64,000 bases of DNA, taken from assembly GCA_000181795.3 (NCBI GenBank), contig CM012954.1, forward strand, positions 2,744,464-2,808,463, written 5' to 3'. The position numbers and the translations under genes were made by a program. This document shows positions 42,568 to 55,171 of this stretch, in pieces. Position 1 is the first letter of the stretch; the number at the start of each line of letters is the position of its first letter. The notes under the pieces were generated by a model that worked only from the letters and a program-made list of their open reading frames with translations, had not been told where the DNA came from and ran no database searches. This stretch comes from Trichinella spiralis (lineage: Eukaryota; Nematoda; Enoplea; Trichinellida; Trichinellidae).

Positions 42568-44246
42568 ATGATGATGTGTCGCACTAATTTGCAGCGCATG
42601 TTTGTTATTTCACTCCTGATAATTCTGGTAATTTCTACATATCATAACACTGTTAATATGATGAATGGATGTTCTTCATATTTTTTAAAATTTTTAATGT
42701 AATTTAATTTCAACCTTTGAAAAATGCAAAATATGATGTGATTATGAAAGTAAATTTTTTGTTTTTGTTTATTGTTTATAACATTTTAAAAAATAGCATA
42801 ATACATCATTTTATATAATTTTTTTAGTTCACACATAGGTAAACTTTATTTATATTTACAGATACATATGCATATTCATACAGTTGTGGAATATTTAAAG
42901 CAATTACTGAAATAAATTTAGATTAATGGAAATTTATCAGCTGAGCTGTATGATGATGGCATCTGTGGTAGACCAAAGTTTCAGCCGAAATTTGTTTCAG
43001 AAGATAATCGAATTACAGGTGGTATAGAAGCAGTGCCATATTCTCACCCATGGATTGTACTTCTTACTTCATCTTCTGACACCGAATACAAATGTGGAGG
43101 AACTATAATACCTTCAAGAGAACTCAATCGCAGTTCTTACATATTAACTGCTGCGCATTGTTTAGAAAATATAATGTATTTATTTTATGAAAATATATCA
43201 CTGATGCAATAACTTTTGTTTAACAAAATTCTATGAATTTAGAATATCGGAAATTATTGTTACTGCAGGAATGCATGACAGTAGTGTAAGCAGTGAAATG
43301 GGAAGGCAAGTTGCAAGAGTGAGCTCAGCTTCCATAAGTCCAAAATTCAAAGACAACAGAAGATACGACTACGCTGTATTGACGTTAGAACGACCTTTCA
43401 TTTTTAATGGTTACGTATGCTCTGCTTGTCTGAGCGCAATGCATGAATATTTGAAACCACGAACGAAATGCTTTGCAGCCGGATGGGGAGCCACAACTGG
43501 CGGATATTATAAACCAGGTAATGTATTTTGATGTAACTTAATTTTCGAAATTTAATTGCACTGTGAAAAAATTGTTCAAACATAAACTTATTTATAATTT
43601 GAAAAGATTTTTTGAATTCGATGAGATGGTAATTGTTGATAAGATAAAATAATAGCAAAATGAATTTTCTATAATATTTTTACAAAAATGGGAACGTAAA
43701 GTAAGAAAATGGGATATTTTTGATTGAAATATTAAAAAGAAATATGCATGAAAGTAATGTGTAAACTTCTTATAAATGTAAGAATTTAAAATATTTTTGT
43801 TAGTAATGGAAGGACGAATGCTACGAGGTAAACCACCATCTTTTCCTGCAAAGCTCAGACAAACAACGCTGACAGTGCATAGTCATTCTTTCTGTGAAGA
43901 TGAAAGTGTATTTTCAAAGTCATATGATTCAAAAATAAATTTATGCGCCGGTGATGTATTTGGCGAAAATGGGATAAATAATGTAAGTATATTTTTGACT
44001 AGTATATTTTATTTATAGAAACAATTCTTTAAATTTTGTTTCAAAATATTGACAACTGTTTTTATATTGTAGTGTGACTCAGGTGGTCCCTTGATTTGTC
44101 TCAAAGAAGGCTTGTGGACATTGTACGGTATAGCCAAAGGGCGGTCTTTGAATCACGTAACACAACCATCACTTTTTGTCAAAGTTTCTGGAATTACTTC
44201 CTTCCTTGAAGACATAACTGGATTTTATAAATATCTGCCAAGCTGA
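42568..44246 (+). CDS. Secreted S1-family serine protease-like protein, copy 1
   Basis: First of four tandem copies. Exons 42568-42627, 42922-43175, 43243-43517, 43804-43982, 44073-44246; 313 residues. Exon 1 is a signal peptide (MFVISLLIILI). The propeptide has DGICGRP, then the activation-type site RITGG. Triad: His in LTAAHC, Asp in YDYAVLTL, Ser in CDSGGP. The residue before DSGGP is Cys instead of the oxyanion-hole Gly (chymotrypsin position 193), and the pocket base (position 189) reads Gly rather than Asp, so trypsin-like specificity for Lys/Arg is not expected. Start is the first of three Met codons in a row. Likely secreted; substrate unknown. Confidence 0.85.
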
Positions 44247-45219
44247 AGTTGTCGACATTCAATATGCATTGCTATGTTTACCTTTTACTATTGCTGACTG
44301 ATAAAGAGAATTTTTGCATTTTTCAGTCCGTTAATTGAGCTTCGCTTATCATGCTCTGTCAGCTTGTTTGTAAAATTTGCATAAAATTTATTTAATAAAT
44401 GCAGTGCAGAATGTTGACACGTTTTGATGCTCAACAGCCAGTATCGTGGGATGCTTCTTGAAAAATGCAACATTATTTTTTGTAAAAATGACAAAATTCG
44501 ACATTGTTCCAACCGTAGCGTCTGTTTCACTTTTTGTTTCATTCAAATTTTCATCTATATTCTGTAAGTTTGTATGCTCGTTTTATGCATGTTTTTATTT
44601 TATATACTCTGCTTACTTGCAAAACTTTATGATAAGACTTTTTCTAGGGTGAATTTTATTGAGTTTATCAAATTTTAAAAATGCACTACGTTCATCATCA
44701 ACGTAAGATATGGCTGCTATTTTCTCGTTCAGTTTGTCAATTAATTTTGTCCTCATCTTTACATTTATGTTTACATGAATGCCGTTAGATCAGTTAATTT
44801 ATTTTAACAAAAAATCAGTTATAATTTAGTTCAACCTTACTGTTCAAGCATGAAAAGCTATCTATATTAGCATGGCATTGTTGAAAATTTTGATTGTTTA
44901 AAATTTTGTTTTCTATTTTGCAGCATAATTTTTCGAACTAAGTATATTGAATATCTCTTTAATTGTTAATTGTTAATTTAAATTTCATGCGGAAACATGT
45001 TCTATTTCAATATTTATTCTGCAGTGTGTCTTCTCTTGTGCTTCTTCTGCTCTTGCTAAACAGATGAAAGTTCAACGCATTTCATTAGTAATTAATGTTT
45101 CCAATCTAATTTGTACCAATTAGCAAAAGTTGAATGTCAAATTCAAATATATAAAAATATATATGTAAGATAAATGTTCATTACCTCATTGTTCAGGTGA
45201 TTTTTTTCTGACGCATTCA
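44247..45219. other. Spacer between protease copies 1 and 2
   Basis: AT-rich. An open frame at 44446-44652 has no domain. No remnant protease exon was recognised. Confidence 0.5.
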
Positions 45220-46695
45220 ATGCTTTTCAGTAAGCACAAATATTTGTTTTTCACCATCTTGATCATTCAGGTATTTCAAAAATTTATGCTTTTTTTTCTT
45301 ATTTTTTTACCTGTTCCTTACGTCTTACTTAAATTGTTCATTTGATGCTTTTTGTAAAATTTAAGTTTCACACAAAATTTTTAATGCAGACTTCAATAGC
45401 TTTGCTTTTGCACAAGTCTATCCAACTTTATAATAAAATTAGATGGACAGGAGCAGGTCATTTAAAGTGAATGATGATGGTATATGTGGAAGACCAAAAT
45501 ACCAACCGAAATTTAATGTTTCTGATAATCGAATTACTGGAGGCGAAGAAGCAATTCCACATTCACATCCATGGATTGCTTTTCTTAGTTTAACACACGG
45601 CAGAAAGTTTGTATGCGGAGGCGTGGTGCTGCAATCTCACGAAAAAAATGTCACTTCCTATGTCTTGACCGCTGCGCATTGCGTAAAAAATATAAAGTAA
45701 ATTTTAAATATTTTTTACTTTTCAGTAAGAATACTATTTCACTGGTTTGGATATTTTGTTTTACTAAACGCTTTCTAAGAAGTACTTGCATTCAGTTTTA
45801 GAAATGTCATTTATAACTGAATAAATTTAATTTTAGTTTAGCTAACTTGATCGTTCAGGCAGGATTTCATGACCTTACATGCAATACAGAAAGAGGAAAG
45901 CAAGTAGTTACTGTTAGCCGAATAATAATCAGTGATTTATATATGACAAATTATGACTACGATTATGCAGTATTAATATTGTCTTCTCCGTTGAAATTTA
46001 CTGATTATGTTATACCGGCTTGCCTCAGTCAGGAGCTTGAAAATTTTCCAATTGGTTCAAAGTGTTTGATAGCTGGGTGGGGTGGTATTGATGGTGGAAT
46101 CTACAAACCAGGTAATTGATATTTCATTGCTTTTTATTCATTTGCAAGAAACATTTAATTTAAACAAAAAATAATATAATAATACGATAATGGCTTCACA
46201 TTAATATTGCAATTTTCCCAGAATACTTTTGTGTCCATTTGTAGTAATTAAGAAAAGCGGTGGAAACGTAAAGAGCATTTCGAGCAGATATTTGGTGCTG
46301 CCTAAGACATTAATGCAAGCAGTTATAACAATTATTGATGACAGCAACTGTAGCAATGCATTTTTTGCCTCTTATGATTCAGCCATAAATTTATGTGCAG
46401 CAGATGTGATGGGAGTGATAGGAATCAACAATGTAAGTGTTGTTTAAAATGTTGCGCAGTGTACAGAATTAATGTGTGTATTTTAATTGTATACAAGTTT
46501 GACACTGATGCACGACTTGAATTTCAGTATGACTCTGGTGGTCCACTGGTTTGTTTGAAAGATGGTGTGTGGTCACTGCATGGCATGAGTGTTAGCAGAG
46601 CATTTTTTGACAGTACTCAGCCTTCAGTATTTATTCAAATGCCTGCTTTAGTGGACTTCTTGAAAAATATTACAAGCAACTGCACTAATCAGTGA
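45220..46695 (+). CDS. Secreted S1-family serine protease-like protein, copy 2
   Basis: Exons 45220-45270, 45443-45696, 45837-46111, 46245-46432, 46528-46695; 311 residues, with the same intron phases (0, 2, 1, 0) as copy 1. Exon 1 codes a signal peptide (KYLFFTILIIQ). The propeptide is DGICGRPKYQP, the activation site RITGGEEA. Triad: LTAAHC, YDYAVLIL, and YDSGGP with Tyr in place of the oxyanion-hole Gly. The same INLCAADVMGVIGINN loop precedes the serine, so the pocket lacks the trypsin Asp189. The matching layout shows tandem duplication. Whether it is catalytically active or a pseudoenzyme cannot be told from sequence. Confidence 0.85.
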
Positions 46696-47508
46696 AAACG
46701 TTTTATCATAAAACACTGAAATTTTTATAACTAAAATGAATTTTGTTATTATTATTATTATTAAAATTTTTAAACGTCATCAAATCGTCACATTATATTA
46801 TTGCAGGCCATTTAAAATTATCTGTAATAGTTTTCCGGTAAAAATTAATTTTGAGCACTGTAAATTTGTAGCTGATCACTTGCACTGGTGTAATTGGCTT
46901 CACCCACAGGGGATTGTTTTGAAAACTACAGGAAGTATTTCCAGTATACCAAGCAAAAAACCCTGTTGGAGTTCTTAAAATTGAACTGCTGCGCGTAGTG
47001 TGGAAAATACGGAATGTGTCATTTATTCTGTCAACAGGATTTAACAAAAATGAGCTAAATTGCTTTTAAAACTGATTTAAACTGGTCTCGTTAATTTGCA
47101 ATTGAAACTTTTAATTAGTTTTCTTTGCACCGATTAGCTAAAAATACGCGTACATTGGCAGTAAATCTTTAATTTAGTATAAATAAGAAATTAATGTTTG
47201 CTGCATTTTTGTTGAAGTACTTTTAGAAGTCAAATATGAAATTTAAATTCAATTTCAATCCATTTCATGTTGCTTTGCTTTACAAAGTGTTCAGTGCTGC
47301 GAATAAGCATAAATATTTGTTTCTCATTATGGTGGTGATTCTGGTAATTGTGGAAATTATGACATACATATTTTTCTTTCATTAATTCAGCAGTCTAATT
47401 TTCCGTTATTATTTGAGTTGATTTAATAATGTTGGTGAGAATTATGTGAAGTGATTCAATTTATGAATTTGGCTGTTGCCAGTCGATTTGAAAAGATAAT
47501 TCAGATCA
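46696..47508. other. Spacer between protease copies 2 and 3
   Basis: AT-rich, with an ATT repeat near 46747-46763. No gene is seen. Confidence 0.5.
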
Positions 47509-49099
47509 ATGGGCGGTTCTGTCATATATTCCATTATTTACGCTTACATAATATTAACTTCTATCCAGGTATTTATGAAACACCATTCTTAAATATCACT
47601 TTTGCATTTATTTATAAGTAGTTAAAAGCAACTTGTTTTACCATTTGTATTTTGAGGTTTTTTTCATTGTTAAATTTAAAAAAATTTCTAATTTGAATGA
47701 AATGTATAAGTTTAATTTTTATTTTTACAAGGTTTGTTTTTGAGATGCATTTGCTTTAGTATTATTTTTTACGTGGAATATTATGCATACGTATATATTA
47801 ATAAATTTGATTTTTATGGTTTTATTAAAATTGCATATCATATGCAATTGTAAGCATATGTTTCATGAAAACTTATTTTAATTTTCATCATTTTCCTAAA
47901 AAATTTTTTTATGATTTCTGGCTTTTGGAATTTATTATACTACTTCCCATGATGATGGTTCTTGTGGACGTCCAGTATTTCAAGTGAAATATAATATGTC
48001 TGAGCAACGCATAACGGGAGGCGTTGAAGCAAATCCGCATTCACATCCATGGATAGTTTTATTGCGATCTTTTCATTCTAATAAATACTGTGGAGGTATT
48101 ATATTGCCTACTTATTCAGTCAATTTCAGCTCGTTTATTCTTACAGCAGCGCATTGCGTTTATAAATCAAAGTATGTACTTTATGTTGTTTGTTTTAACA
48201 TTTATAAATTGGTTTTTGTAACTTATTATCACAATAATGCGATTATAACAATAACTTATTATCACAATAATGAATTTTATGATTTTTTTATTCTGAGAAT
48301 TTTCTGGCATATTATTTCCTGAACTATTTTAGAATATCATATCTGTTGGTACTGGCAGGAGTACATGATATTCAAAGTTTGTCTGATGAAGGGATAGTTG
48401 CAGCAACTGTAAAAAATGTATTCATTCATCCATTTTACCTGTACAACAGTGATTATGATGTTGCTATTTTGAAATTAAAAAATCCGCTGTTGTACAACAG
48501 CTACATATTGCCTGCATGTTTACCGCGTAAAAATGAATATTTAAAACCAAGAACAAGATGCCTAGCTTCTGGATGGGGCGCCATTGATGGAGGTGCTTAT
48601 AAACCTATGAAATGTAATTTTAACTTTTTCTTACAAAAATTGGCCATAAGCATTTTTTACAATCAATACACTTTAATGATTGTGTGTTTCAGTGCAAAAT
48701 TCCATCATAAGCAGAACACCAATATTTACGACAAAATTAATGCAAACGGAAATTATAATTCACAGTCACAGTTTTTGTCAGCATGAATCTGTGTTTTATG
48801 ACAGTTACGATGATGAAATTTTTATTTGTGGTGGCGATACTTTTGGAATAAAGGGTGCAAACACTGTATGTGGTTATGGCAGGTTCTTATTTGTTCAAAA
48901 TTTATGTTGTACATTTTAATATTAGCGAGATTCTGGCGGTCCGTTGGTATGCATGAAATCTGGAGTGTGGACATTATACGGCGTGGTTAAAGCGCGTGGG
49001 CATCATCATGAAACGCAGCCGTCACTGTTTATTAGCACTGCACGAATAACTGCATGGCTTGAAAGTTATACTAATTTTACTGATTTTGAAAAACGTTAA
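47509..49099 (+). CDS. Secreted S1-family serine protease-like protein, copy 3
   Basis: Exons: signal exon about 47509-47568, body exon about 47925-48171, then 48333-48613, 48693-48865, 48926-49099. Propeptide DGSCGRP, activation site RITGGVEA, triad LTAAHC, SDYDVAILKL, RDSGGP. Arg replaces the oxyanion-hole Gly193, the same residue that human mesotrypsin carries there. The third-exon donor sits a few codons later than in the other copies (YKPMK instead of YKPG). No AG acceptor lies between the last in-frame stop at 47912-47914 and the conserved propeptide Cys, so the second exon's start is unexplained. AATAAA at 49132 follows the stop. It could be expressed through an unusual splice, be misassembled, or be decaying. 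Confidence 0.72.
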
Positions 49100-49648
49100 T
49101 TTTTAATAATAATGATATGGATGCATGTTACAATAAAAAATAATGATAATTATTCTTTATTGTTAACCTGGAAGTTTAATAAAAGGTAGGTAAATTTGCG
49201 TGCATTATGCTGAGTATCAGTGCAAAACTGATATGTTAATCATTTCTAACAGGACACCTTTATTTTTTGCATTAATCTGTCATACTGAAATGCTGCTTTG
49301 CAGTGTTTTTCGCTAAAGTTTCAAAATATTTAGTAACTTACCATTTTAGCGAACGTGAAAATGCGGAACAACTAATTACACTATTATGCAATGAAAACTG
49401 AAATTTCCATTTTTAGTGTTTATTCAGCTTCAATTATTGTCTTATCATGTTGTAACATTTACTTAAACAAACTGCATATTAAGAATTTAAACTTATCATT
49501 TAATATTAATGAAAAGCGATTTTTTGCTTTTACCGAATTTTATAGCTTAAATTTATGAATGAAGTCTCAATCGTAACTTTGAATTCTGATTTACTGTAAA
49601 ATATTATCTATAATGCTTAATCAGTGCATGTATGATAAATAAATTTAG
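49100..49648. other. Spacer between protease copies 3 and 4
   Basis: It holds the probable poly(A) signal of copy 3 (49132-49137). The missing signal-peptide exon of copy 4 should lie here. A Met-initiated hydrophobic frame from 49391 is a weak candidate, without a good in-phase donor. Confidence 0.45.
49132..49137 (+). promoter_or_regulatory. Candidate poly(A) signal of protease copy 3
   Basis: AATAAA 33 bases after the stop codon. Confidence 0.5.
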
Positions 49649-51006
49649 GCACCGATTGATAGTGAACAGATCAAGGATGGCAATCTAGAGTGTGGTCTTC
49701 CAAAATATCAGCCAATATATGAATTCTCTGAAAATCGAGTGACCGCAGGTGTAGAAGCGATTCCACATTCACATCCGTGGCTAGTTTTTATTACTTACAA
49801 AATGAAATATGATAAATGTGGAGGTGCCATATTACCATCCAGAGAAAGAAACTCCAGTTCGTTTATTTTGACGGCAGCTCACTGTATATTCAATTTGAGG
49901 TAATCATAATTGCGATATATTTGCATTTGTTGAAAGTTTTCCACATTATTCATGATCAGTGCCTATGGAAGTTTATTAAATATGTTTAATATTTAAATAT
50001 GTTTGATTTCTCAAAGTTTTGAAATGAGTAAAGAAAAATGCAAAAACGGATCTAGATCTCATGGTAAGTGTTTTAGTTTTATGTAGATTTACGTTAATTA
50101 AGCGTATTTGCAACTGAAATTAAATTCCGTTTCCGGTTAATTTATGAACACTTAGGAAAGAAGAAATTATAGTTACTGCTGGAATGCACGATCGAAGTTT
50201 AAACAACGAAATAGGAAGACAGTCTGCTTATGTCAAACGAAGGGTAATTAACATAACATACAAAAAAAATAAAGGCTATGATTATGGGATCCTGATATTA
50301 CTGCAACCGTTGAAATTTAATGATTACGTGAAACCAATATGCATTTGTAAAGAAAGAGAACATCTGATGCCAGGGACAAGATGTTTAATAGCCGGATGGG
50401 GTGCCATAGATGGTGGCGCTTATAAGCCAAGTAATTTTCTCCCTCTTATTTTGAATTTTATTTAAATATGGATTTATTTGAATTAAAATAGAATTAATAT
50501 TACTTTTTATGTGTTTATTTAATGTTAGAGACGTTTTTAATAGACAAGTTCTGTTTTTTCCATTAAAATCGATAGTACTCTTGCATTTATTCATTGTTTT
50601 AGTCATAAAGAACAACACTATTACGCACAGGCAAACAGTGTTTCCCACAGTATTAATGCAAACAGTTCTAGCTGTTTATAGTAATGCCTATTGTGCAAAT
50701 GCATCTTTTTTTTCCAAGGGATACGATTCTGTTATTAACTTATGCGCAGGTGATGACTTGGGAGAAAAAGGAGTCAATAATGTTAGTGTGACGAAAAAGT
50801 AATAAACTTAATTGTGTAATAACTTTTAATTGAAGGCTGATTCTGGAATGCCATTGGTATGCTTGAGTGAAGGTCTATGGACAATGTACGGTATAGCCAG
50901 AGGGCGTTCAGCTTTTCCCCCAAAGCGACTATCATTGTTCATCCAAATAGCATCTATAACGAGATTTATTAATTTTTATACCGGTTATTTGATGCAGGGA
51001 AAGTAA
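49649..51006 (+). CDS. Secreted S1-family serine protease-like protein, copy 4 (signal exon not found)
   Basis: Exons 49649-49899, 50156-50430, 50603-50781, 50836-51006, with the phases of the other copies. The expected signal-peptide exon upstream was not identified. Propeptide LECGLPKYQP. The activation site is altered to RVTAG (RITGG in the others). Triad residues are kept: LTAAHC, YDYGILIL, and Ser in ADSGMP. Here both the oxyanion-hole Gly193 (Ala) and Gly197 (Met) are replaced, which makes this the copy least likely to be a working protease. The donor after the fourth exon is GTTAGT. The protein would be about the same size as its neighbours once a signal exon is added. Confidence 0.75.
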
Positions 51007-52335
51007 TTTGAACTGCATTAAGCATATTCATTTTTTGATTATTATAATCCAACGAATTAATGACAAAAGTCATGTTAAAATCATAATAAAATCTTAATCT
51101 GCATAGATTTGCAAATCACTTTTGAAATGCATTATTCATATTGCAATTGTACTACATGTTGTATTCATGAAAATGATTATTGTAATTTCCGCTTAGACGT
51201 TTTATTAGCTCTGAATTGCACACGCATGCTGAAACAATAAATGCATTCCTTTGTCAAAACATTTACATTATCTGTAATACTAATAATTTGGTTGCACTGT
51301 TCATTAATATTTGTCTAATGAACTGAAAAAATATTTTTCGAGTGATGTTGGGTCAGAAAAATGATAAAATCTTATTTTTCATTTTTTAACATCAAAAATG
51401 TTTTCATTACGTTGACTGAAAGCTTATTTCTAAGAAAATTGTTGTTGAATTTAATCTGCTTTAGTAAGATGAGTAGAACAGTAACATGTCGTTTAAAGGA
51501 AATTGTACTGTTTTGTGGGATGATGAACCCACATAATTATATTTTTCTAAATTATTCATAATTCTGAATGGAATTATGTACGACGGAGCAAAATCAAATA
51601 TTTTTAAAGTTTAATGTGTTTCATAGCTATTATAATGTTGACTCCCTAGAATATTTTTTTGATAATTATAATCACGGTCTATTAAAACTATGCATTGTAA
51701 TTACATTATATTGCATTATATTCTAACTTTATCTATATTTACTTTTATTCTTAACTTATATAAGTGCATCTGATAAATGTTAGTTCCAGATCACAAATAC
51801 GTTTTCAAATACGTTTTAATTGCATCATTGAGGGAAGACTGCAACTTTTCCGTTGAAAATGAAAAAAAGAAGTTGCACATATTGCATTACAACGATTATA
51901 GTTTGATGCAGGCATACTTGATTTATACCAGTAGTTTTGCTTCTAAAAGGTTTTTATAATTTTTTTAAGTTTTATTTATACAAAACGGTTTCCTATTTGT
52001 AAAAATGTTTACACTTAGACTGTAATATTAAATATAAGATGCATTTTTTACGAACAGTCATCGTTTCAAAACTGGATTTAAAAAAGATATTACTAATTTA
52101 TGCAGAATCTCAAAACAGCTTGCAAAAGATAGCTGCTCAAGCTATGGTTTGTGAATAAAAATTTGAGCTACTCATTATGAAAAGCAGAAATGTATGTTGT
52201 ATTAAATGAAATCAGTTTCTTTGATTGTTAATGTAAAGTGTATACAGTTAATTTTGTTGTAATATTTTTGCTTTTTAAGTATTAATTATTTAATTCTACT
52301 GTATTTTTAAGTTAATCTCTTTTCATGCAATTCGT

Positions 52336-52374
<39 letters not shown>

Positions 52375-55100
52375 ATGATTTATAAATTAATGAAATTTTA
52401 TACATCTGGCTCAGAATGACAAATGTTGACGTATTCAAAATCAAATGTATGAACTTGAAATTGTACTTGAGTTTTCTCAAAAATTCTGTAATTCCAGATA
52501 ATACTGTAACTGCGTGCAGGTGGTGAAGAAATGGCGAAGAATTAATGAAGCTGTTTAAAGTAATACAAATTCCATTTTACCATCGTTTTCATAAACGTAA
52601 AATGCTACATGAAAAGTTAAAATACAGGTGGTACATTCTAAGTTTTTGAATTAATCAATATTATGCTTAATATGTAATATTCATTGTTAAGAAGAACTTG
52701 CATTTAAAAAGTTAGAATGTTTTTAGGCCATGACAGATTTAATATCTGTCAGTTATTATTGAATTTTGTAATTTCACTGTGAAAATATAATTTTGCAACT
52801 GTTGATAGATTTTGTTTTATGAAGTTTCATGTAGTTAATTCAGTGATGCTATTATGCTCCAAAACATGAATAGATTTTAATTTGGGCATATGGTTGTGTG
52901 TGATCTTGAAATGGTAAATGTAAAGGTGCCTCATTTTTTACATTGCTTTAATTGTTTATCTTTTTAGAGTTTTCTTTGATTTAGATGAAAATGTTGATTA
53001 CATTTCCAAAATAACTGCACATTAACCTGAATTTAGATATTACCTAAAGTTTGTAATAAAGTAACAGTAAAATGAAAGATAATGTTTATTTGCAAAGTTT
53101 GATTTCAGCTTTGTTAATACGTGAAATAGAAAGTTTTTTATGGTATTGTTTTTTTGCACTGTTTTCATTTTTATTTAAGTTTTTTATGTTTTACGTTTTC
53201 AACTTACTTATTCAAGTGTTGATAGTTCATTGAGGAATGCAAAACAAACATGTATTTAATGGTATTGCAATTTAGATATCTCTGTTTATATAAGTGTCTG
53301 GATTTGTATTTTGTGGCAGCTGTCAACGGATGTGTTTGCACTGCTCTGAGTGAAATTCAGTTCAGACATAGCGTTTTCATTTCTAATGCTATTTGTTGCG
53401 CAGATTGACAATGCAATGAACGTCTAATTTGTAATAATAAACCAGTAGCTCAATTTCATAACGCCAACGTTGAGACTGCTAGTTGAGCTTGGAGTATTTA
53501 AAATTTGATTTAAATTTAAATTTACAACCTAATGTTTGACGTAATTGGTTCTACTGAAACTCATTTTGAAATTCTGAACAGTAATTGCGCATTTATTAAT
53601 TTTTCAAATATTTATTGGGCATTGTTAGAAAAAAGATTTTCACAATTAAGCTTTAGCTTTTTGTCGTAATAAATGTTATTCTATGTTAATCGAATATTCG
53701 TGATTCATGTTTTATCAGACGTAAAGCATCGTACAAGCATTTTCATTGTTGCTTTATTCACTGTACTTGATTATTATTTGAAAGTTAAGTAAAAAAATTT
53801 TGAATATACAAGTTTTTAAATCATAAGAAATAATTTTCACTTGCAATATAAGAAGTATACGGTAAATGTACGTGAAAATGTGTGCAGAAATTCCACTTTT
53901 CTTCTAATTGTTGACAAAAGGAATTATTTTATTTTCGACAAACATTTTTTTATTTCATACTTAAACATTTCTGACATTTTCTTCTCCAAATGCAGATCTT
54001 ATCATAAAGTAAAGTGGGACTTTTGAGAAAATAGTAGTTGAATGTACAATTTTTCTCTCGTGACAATTCCACGAGCAAAACTGATAGTTGGTTTGATTTG
54101 TGAAATTATTTGCTTGAATTTTAATGAACAAGATTTGCTGAGAATGAAAATGTTGAAATCAGCTGGAAAATGTATTTGCCTGTCGATCTTGGTCGATGCC
54201 GAATTGTCTGTCACCCGCAACAACAATTGATGAACGTGTTTTCATTTTTCCAGTTATGAAAATTTGTGGTCAAATAAAGCGTGAAAGATTTATGATTCCG
54301 GTGCGGAATTTGGAATTTTCGGTTTGATCGCTACGATCTGTTTAGCTTCTGGCCATGTCCCGATAAAATTATTTCGCATTGATCAACTACTTCACTGGTA
54401 GGGTTTCATTTGCTTGATTTTACGCAAATTTTTGCACAAACCCCTTGCTTATGCTTATTGTACATATATGTATAAAATGCGTTTGCGCTTGTCCATCGAT
54501 TATGAATTTAGTCTATAGCTGCTTGTAATGATGTTGATTTTTCCATAAATGACATCGTTTCTATTATTATTATTATTATTATTAGTGTGTTGCAAAGTTG
54601 AAAAGCGTGGGTGCAATTATTATTTACCACAAATTCCTGAGATTGCGTTCTTGAATACCGGTTTGTTGCACGCCAGTGCTTGGTTACCTTTCGGCTATCC
54701 CGGTTTTTCTTATTTATTATACATCAACTTATTCATCCAGTGCGCTTGTCGGTTGTATCATTATTCACTGGACACTTTTCTTGTACACTTTTTTCTATTC
54801 GTTTTCGTAAACGGTAAGTTTTTTAATTATTATTTTTACTTTCAGAGATGATCAACACACATTTTACTATTACATTTACAGTTAAATTACAGTAGGAAAC
54901 AGTTGTTTTCACAACTTTTGAGTCTGTTGTGTAAAAGCTTCAAATTCACTAGAATTAACGAATTGACAACAAGTTGTTTTTTTCTTTATTATTTTGTGTT
55001 AATTATTACTGCGAAGATAATTTTTTTACAAATATCATTTGTGACCGTGATCGGTTTGAATGTCACAAAAGAATGCTACTGACAAGGAGGTTTGTTGAAT
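51007..55100. other. Four kilobases without a convincing gene
   Basis: Strongly AT-rich sequence after the protease array. It contains a TA microsatellite (52338-52372) and many short open frames without domains. The frame at 54549-54851 begins in an ATT repeat and is hydrophobic only for that reason. I recognised no extra protease exon. It could be intronic to a gene with 5' exons in the GC-rich island at 55-57 kb only if transcribed from the minus strand. Confidence 0.45.
52338..52372. repeat. (TA)n microsatellite
   Basis: About 15 TA units interrupted by TTTATATT. Confidence 0.85.
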
Positions 55101-55131
55101 AGAAGTGCCACGTCATCAAGATATTCGACCT

Positions 55132-55132
<1 letters not shown>

Positions 55133-55170
<38 letters not shown>
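55133..55170. repeat. (AAT)n microsatellite
   Basis: About 12 AAT units at the left border of the GC-rich island. Confidence 0.9.

Positions 55171-55171
<1 letters not shown>

Noticed and set aside
54549-54851. Hydrophobic 100-residue open frame with a Leu-rich start resembling a signal peptide
   Set aside because: The Leu run comes from an ATT microsatellite. There are no splice sites in phase, no domain and no supporting neighbour.
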